A model generated the notes under the pieces. It worked only from the letters and a program-made list of their open reading frames with translations, did not search any database and was not told the origin of the DNA. 9,277 nt of DNA from positions 1-9,277 of the forward strand of contig CAVFFT010000012.1 of NCBI GenBank assembly GCA_963621885.1, written 5' to 3'. Made by a program: the position numbers and the translations under genes. This document shows, piece after piece, positions 6,778 to 9,277 of this stretch. Every line of letters starts with the position of its first letter. Positions within the stretch are counted from its first letter, which is position 1. The stretch comes from UMGS1519 sp963621885. GTDB taxonomy: Bacteria; Actinomycetota; Coriobacteriia; Coriobacteriales; Eggerthellaceae.

Positions 6778-7367
6778 AGCAAGACCTCCATGTAGCGCAG
6801 CACCTTGGGTTTCACGTGAAGCCGTTCCGCGTACTGCATCAGTTTGTGAACATTCTTGTCTTTGGATGTCACATAACGTTTCATGGATTCCCCAATAATG
6901 TGAATATCGCTCCCATTTCCGCGCAAAATGTCGCACAAGGTCCGCTCCAAATCGTAAATGCGAATCGAATTGCCTGATGGGGATTCGATTTCGATTCTGC
7001 CGAGTTCATAGTTCTCTGGCATAACGCGCTTGATGATTAGACTCTCTTGCTTTAAGGAAGGCGCATTGTAGCCCTTGGGGAAGGTCATCGTGTATCGGGC
7101 GGGGGTGCGGTCTGAATAACCCAGCAGATACAAGGCGGTATCGTGGGAGTAGATTCCACGCCCGTACTTGCGCTGCAAAAGATAGAAATCATCCTCCCAT
7201 ACATCGCTTCGCACATAGAGGCCGCGTCCGAAACGATATATCTCACCGCTTTCGACGAGTTCCCGCAATACGCTGCGATGGAGGCCAGCTTTCGTCACCT
7301 GTGCGGCGGTAATCGTTCCGTCCTTTGACGCGCTGAGTAGCTCTTTGATCTTTTCTTCGCTATTCAT
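6774..7367 (-). CDS. abiEi: AbiEi antitoxin and transcriptional repressor
   Basis: The antitoxin partner, 197 residues. The N-terminal part (about 5-52) reads as a winged helix: an opening helix, TAAQVTKAGLHRSVLRELVESG as the helix-turn-helix, then the wing IYRFGRGLYV, as in the AbiEi_4-type N-terminus. The C-terminal antitoxin domain shows the family stretches SHDTALYLLGYSD (74-86), TFPKGYN (95-101) and IYDLERTLCDILR (137-149). In studied AbiE pairs AbiEi neutralises the toxin without stable complex formation (type IV) and represses its own operon by binding inverted repeats at the promoter; a matching inverted repeat lies just upstream here. ATG 7367 is chosen over 7397 because GAGGTG (7374-7379) is 6 bases upstream and the upstream codons would cover the predicted transcription start. 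It is first in the operon and overlaps abiEii by 4 bases. Confidence 0.9.
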   Translation of the reverse strand: MNSEEKIKELLSASKDGTITAAQVTKAGLHRSVLRELVESGEIYRFGRGLYVRSDVWEDDFYLLQRKYGRGIYSHDTALYLLGYSDRTPARYTMTFPKGYNAPSLKQESLIIKRVMPENYELGRIEIESPSGNSIRIYDLERTLCDILRGNGSDIHIIGESMKRYVTSKDKNVHKLMQYAERLHVKPKVLRYMEVLL

Positions 7368-7378
7368 TTTGTTCACCT

Positions 7379-7433
7379 CATGCCGACAACCACACATTAA
7401 ATTAGATAAAAAGAATGTGTCGTTGTCAACATG
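7379..7433. promoter_or_regulatory. 20-base inverted repeat flanking the -10 box, candidate AbiEi operator
   Basis: The right arm (7414-7433) reads AATGTGTCGTTGTCAACATG; the left arm (7379-7398), reverse-complemented, reads AATGTGTGGTTGTCGGCATG. They match at 17 of 20 positions, with a 15-base spacer. The right arm contains the -35 box, the spacer contains the -10 box, and the left arm covers the predicted start of transcription and one base of the abiEi ribosome-binding site. Two AbiEi molecules bound here would block RNA polymerase. Studied AbiEi repressors bind paired inverted repeats at their own promoter, which fits. Confidence 0.7.
7401..7429 (-). promoter_or_regulatory. Sigma70-type promoter of the abiE operon
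   Basis: On the - strand TTGACA (7424-7429) is followed after exactly 17 bases by TCTAAT (7401-7406): a perfect -35 box and a 5-of-6 -10 box in an A/T-rich spacer. Transcription would start near 7394, giving a leader of roughly 27 bases before ATG 7367. This is the strongest promoter-like match in the window. Confidence 0.75.
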
Positions 7434-7555
7434 GCGATGTTACGCGCACGCTCGTTACTCAACACGGCAGCGGCAAGCGCACGCCCATCCTTCAAGATGG
7501 AGACGGCGCACGCGCGTCGATTTTTCAACGCGGCGAGGACATACGCGCCCCAATT
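7424..7555. repeat. Four degenerate 33-base tandem units between abiEi and def
   Basis: Units at 7424-7456, 7457-7489, 7490-7522 and 7523-7555 share invariant bases at 12 of 33 positions, including TCAA at 3-6, GG at 10-11 and CGC at 22-24. Read on the + strand in one frame they give four 11-residue units with Gln at 2, Gly at 4, Arg at 8 and Ile/Val at 11. The open frame (ATG 7415 to 7630, 71 residues) has no Shine-Dalgarno and begins inside the abiE operator, so it is not called a gene. It may be the remnant of a repeat protein or a non-coding repeat. Confidence 0.45.
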
Positions 7556-7584
7556 CGCAATTGGAGTAAATGTGTGTGCACATT
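7550..7584. repeat. Two short perfect palindromes upstream of def
   Basis: CCAATT (7550-7555) pairs with AATTGG (7559-7564) across CGC, and AATGTG (7569-7574) pairs with CACATT (7579-7584) across TGTG. The second shares its AATGTG start with the arms of the abiE inverted repeat. Both could be protein-binding sites or small hairpins. Confidence 0.35.
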
Positions 7585-7590
7585 GGCTGC

Positions 7591-7664
7591 ATCTTTTCGT
7601 TTGACCCACGGCATACAATTGGACGCATAAAAGGGGCGGTAAGCTTGGGAAAGTTGGTTTTGAA
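7591..7664 (+). promoter_or_regulatory. Weak candidate promoter region of def
   Basis: def faces away from abiE and must have its own promoter here or within the repeats. TACAAT at 7614-7619 is a good -10 candidate, but the bases 17 upstream (ATCTTT) are a poor -35. TTGACC at 7601-7606 is a good -35, but the bases 17 downstream (CGCATA) are a poor -10. No well-spaced Shine-Dalgarno precedes ATG 7665; GGGA at 7647-7650 is 14 bases away. Confidence 0.3.
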
Positions 7665-8189
7665 ATGAATATCGTTCTTGCGCCGAATCCGGTGCTTCGC
7701 GAAGTTTGCGATCCGTGCCAGCGTGGCGACAAGAGCCTTAAGCGCTTGAGCAAGCAGATGGCTCGTCTGATGTACAAGTACAACGGTTGCGGTCTTGCGG
7801 CATCCCAGGTGGGCGTGCTGCAGCGTCTTATCGTGATCGACTGCGATGACAGCCCGAAGAAGAACCCCATCACGCTGGTGAATCCCGAGATTGAGGAAAC
7901 CTGGGGCGAACTGATCAAGGCTCCCGAAGGCTGCCTTTCCATTCCGGGAATCTCGGTTCCCATCGCGCGTCCCGAATTCGCGCGCGTGCGCTACTTCGAT
8001 CTTGATGGCGAAGAGTGTTTCATCGAGGGCAATGGCCTTCTCGGTCGCTGCCTGCAGCACGAGATTGACCACCTGAATGGCCGCACGATGTTCGAGGCGG
8101 CTGGTCCGCGTGAGCGCATTCAGGCGCTTCAGGACTACGAATACGCCCTTTCACACGGTGCTCGACCCGGAGACACCGAAAGCGAGTAG
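7665..8189 (+). CDS. def: Peptide deformylase
   Basis: Removes the formyl group from the N-terminal methionine of nascent proteins at the ribosome exit. The 174-residue protein has all three family motifs: motif 1 GCGLAASQ at 41-48; motif 2 EGCLS at 88-92, with metal ligand C90; and motif 3 QHEIDH at 131-136, with ligands H132 and H136 and the catalytic E133. Length and spacing fit an active enzyme. The last 20 or so residues are polar and probably flexible. ATG 7665 has no in-frame alternative start close upstream and only a weak ribosome-binding site. The gene is followed after 103 bases by fmt, which does the opposite reaction on initiator tRNA; this pairing is common in bacteria. The repeats and the abiE promoter lie in the 297 bases between def and the divergent abiEi. 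Confidence 0.96.
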   Translation: MNIVLAPNPVLREVCDPCQRGDKSLKRLSKQMARLMYKYNGCGLAASQVGVLQRLIVIDCDDSPKKNPITLVNPEIEETWGELIKAPEGCLSIPGISVPIARPEFARVRYFDLDGEECFIEGNGLLGRCLQHEIDHLNGRTMFEAAGPRERIQALQDYEYALSHGARPGDTESE

Positions 8190-8292
8190 GATTATACGCG
8201 GCGAGGCCGAGGCCTCAGCCTGGACGTTTGTCCTGACGCTCGCCGCCGCTTAGGCATGGCTGTGCGAGCAAGGTGAATGGGAGGGCCAAGCT
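8190..8292 (+). other. Structured def-fmt intergenic region
   Basis: An 8-base perfect inverted repeat, GCGGCGAG (8198-8205) and CTCGCCGC (8239-8246), encloses two smaller hairpins: GGCCGA/TCAGCC (8205-8220, one mismatch, loop GGCC) and GGAC-GTTT-GTCC (8222-8233). The layout resembles a three-way junction, though base 8205 is shared between two stems. There is no T-run after it, so it is not a standard terminator. It could stabilise or process the mRNA between def and fmt. GGGAGGG at 8279-8285 is the fmt ribosome-binding site, 7 bases before the ATG. Confidence 0.4.
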
Positions 8293-9252
8293 ATGCGTAT
8301 TGTCTTCATGGGAACGCCGGATTTTGCGGCGAGCATTCTGGAAAACCTTGTCGATCGGCATGAGGTCGTTGCTGCGTTCACCCGGCCCGATGCGGTGAGC
8401 AAGCGGGGAAGCAAGATGGTTGCCTCTCCGGTCAAGCAGATGGCGCAAAAGCATGGCATCCCCGTTTACACGGTGCAAGGCCTGCGGCAGAAGCCGGCGC
8501 AGGACCTTCTGCGCAATCTCGCGCCAGATGTCATTGTCGTTGCCGCGTATGGCTTCATCCTTCCGCAAGAGATTCTCGACATTCCCTTCTACGGATGCAT
8601 CAACGTGCATTCCTCCATCCTGCCGCGCTGGCGTGGCGCCGCGCCGGTTCAGCGCGCCATTCTCGCAGGTGACGAGCAGGTGGGCGTGTGCATCATGCGT
8701 ATGGATGTCGGTCTTGATACGGGCGACTGGTGCGTTTGCCGCACGCTTGATACGGGCGACATTCCGTATACCAAGCTGCTGGGCGAGCTTGCGGACATCG
8801 GTTCCCAGGCGCTTTTGACCGCGCTCGAGCTTATCGACAACAACCATATCGAATGGAATTCGCAGGACGATTCGCAGGCCACCTATGCGCCGAAGATTGA
8901 AAAGGGCGAACTGTTCGTGTCTCCCGCGCTTGATGTGAAGACGAACAAGCTTCACGTGCAGGCGTCGAGCCCCGCGCATCCCGCGCGCTGCATCGTCGCG
9001 TCGCGCCCGGTCACGCTGCTCGAGGCGCGCATGGTGGACGATGCAGAGCTTCTGCACGACCTGAGCCTTCATCTGGAGCCGGGGCGCATCATCTTCCGTG
9101 CGAAGCGCCTTTTCCTTGGCTGCGCGGACGGCCCGCTGGAAGTGCTCGCGCTGCGTCCCGACAGCAAGAAGACGATGGATGCGAAGTCCTTCGCTGCGGG
9201 CGTGCAGAACGTGAAGAGCGGCGTCGTGAGCTGGGAAGGCGTTGAAGCCTAG
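8293..9252 (+). CDS. fmt: Methionyl-tRNA formyltransferase
   Basis: Formylates the methionyl group on initiator tRNA with 10-formyltetrahydrofolate, in the cytoplasm. The 319-residue protein begins with the typical MRIVFMGTPDFA, followed by a flexible loop with KRGSKMVASPVKQMA (38-52) and the catalytic core VVAAYGFILP (82-91), then INVHSSILPRWRGAAP at 103-118, with N104 and H106 as active-site residues, and MDVGLDTGD at 137-145, with the catalytic D142. The C-terminal part (about 205-319) matches the tRNA-binding domain, including RPVTLLEA-like and KSGVVSWE-like stretches. A strong GGGAGGG sits 7 bases before ATG 8293. Length is normal (about 310-320). It is probably cotranscribed with def across the structured spacer; only 25 bases of sequence follow its stop, and they hold nothing recognisable. 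Confidence 0.97.
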   Translation: MRIVFMGTPDFAASILENLVDRHEVVAAFTRPDAVSKRGSKMVASPVKQMAQKHGIPVYTVQGLRQKPAQDLLRNLAPDVIVVAAYGFILPQEILDIPFYGCINVHSSILPRWRGAAPVQRAILAGDEQVGVCIMRMDVGLDTGDWCVCRTLDTGDIPYTKLLGELADIGSQALLTALELIDNNHIEWNSQDDSQATYAPKIEKGELFVSPALDVKTNKLHVQASSPAHPARCIVASRPVTLLEARMVDDAELLHDLSLHLEPGRIIFRAKRLFLGCADGPLEVLALRPDSKKTMDAKSFAAGVQNVKSGVVSWEGVEA

Positions 9253-9277
9253 CCGCCCGGTCCGGCCGCCCAGCCGC

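Noticed and set aside
7424..7555. CRISPR array reading of the 33-base units
   Set aside because: The units are contiguous and degenerate, without unique spacers between identical repeats, and no cas gene is present.
7415..7630. 71-codon + strand frame across the 33-base repeats as a real gene
   Set aside because: No Shine-Dalgarno, and the ATG lies inside the abiE promoter/operator. The repeat periodicity is reported as a repeat instead.
5786..7664. Insertion sequence or prophage around abiE
   Set aside because: No transposase, integrase, tRNA attachment site or clear flanking target duplication could be found by eye.
8215..9072. - strand open frame opposite fmt
   Set aside because: Shadow of fmt; Arg/His-rich with no domain, while fmt has all expected motifs.

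Overview
The window looks like part of a chromosome from a high-GC actinobacterium, most likely in the class Coriobacteriia (Eggerthellales or a relative). This taxonomic guess is an inference from the GC-rich coding bias, the gene order and the general look of the proteins. No 16S gene or other marker is present to confirm it.

Positions 1-3012 are a tightly packed translation and cofactor cluster on the + strand. It holds the end of a gene with a strongly acidic C-terminus (probably rbfA), a DHH/DHHA1 phosphoesterase of the NrnA type, truB (tRNA pseudouridine-55 synthase) and ribF (bifunctional riboflavin kinase/FAD synthetase). The genes overlap by 8, 4 and 20 bases, so translational coupling in one mRNA is likely. 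This order is a common descendant of the nusA-infB-rbfA-truB-ribF arrangement. Several starts lie inside the longest open frames; they were placed by Shine-Dalgarno position and overlap.

Positions 3013-5785 hold a 150-base spacer with small repeats, a two-helix membrane protein of unknown function whose disordered tail carries the same ten-residue motif twice, and dnaG (primase). This DnaG is unusual: about 120 residues of glycine/alanine-rich low-complexity sequence separate the polymerase core from the helicase-binding C-terminus.

Positions 5902-7367, on the - strand, are a two-gene AbiE module. AbiEi is a winged-helix antitoxin/repressor and AbiEii a nucleotidyltransferase-fold toxin. Base composition is visibly lower in GC than the flanks, and the module is convergent with dnaG and divergent from def, so it looks like an acquired defence cassette set into a housekeeping region. 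Its promoter is very clear (TTGACA, 17 bases, TCTAAT) and is flanked by a 20-base inverted repeat that is an excellent candidate for the AbiEi operator. Next to it lie four degenerate 33-base tandem units and two short perfect palindromes of unknown meaning.

Positions 7665-9252 return to GC-rich housekeeping on the + strand: def (peptide deformylase) and fmt (methionyl-tRNA formyltransferase), which remove and add the N-formyl group of initiator methionine. They are separated by 103 bases with strong secondary-structure potential.

No completely new system is evident. The items most worth a second look are the AbiE operator/promoter architecture with the adjacent 33-base repeats, the DnaG linker, and the membrane protein with the duplicated DPDDVxLPQN motif.
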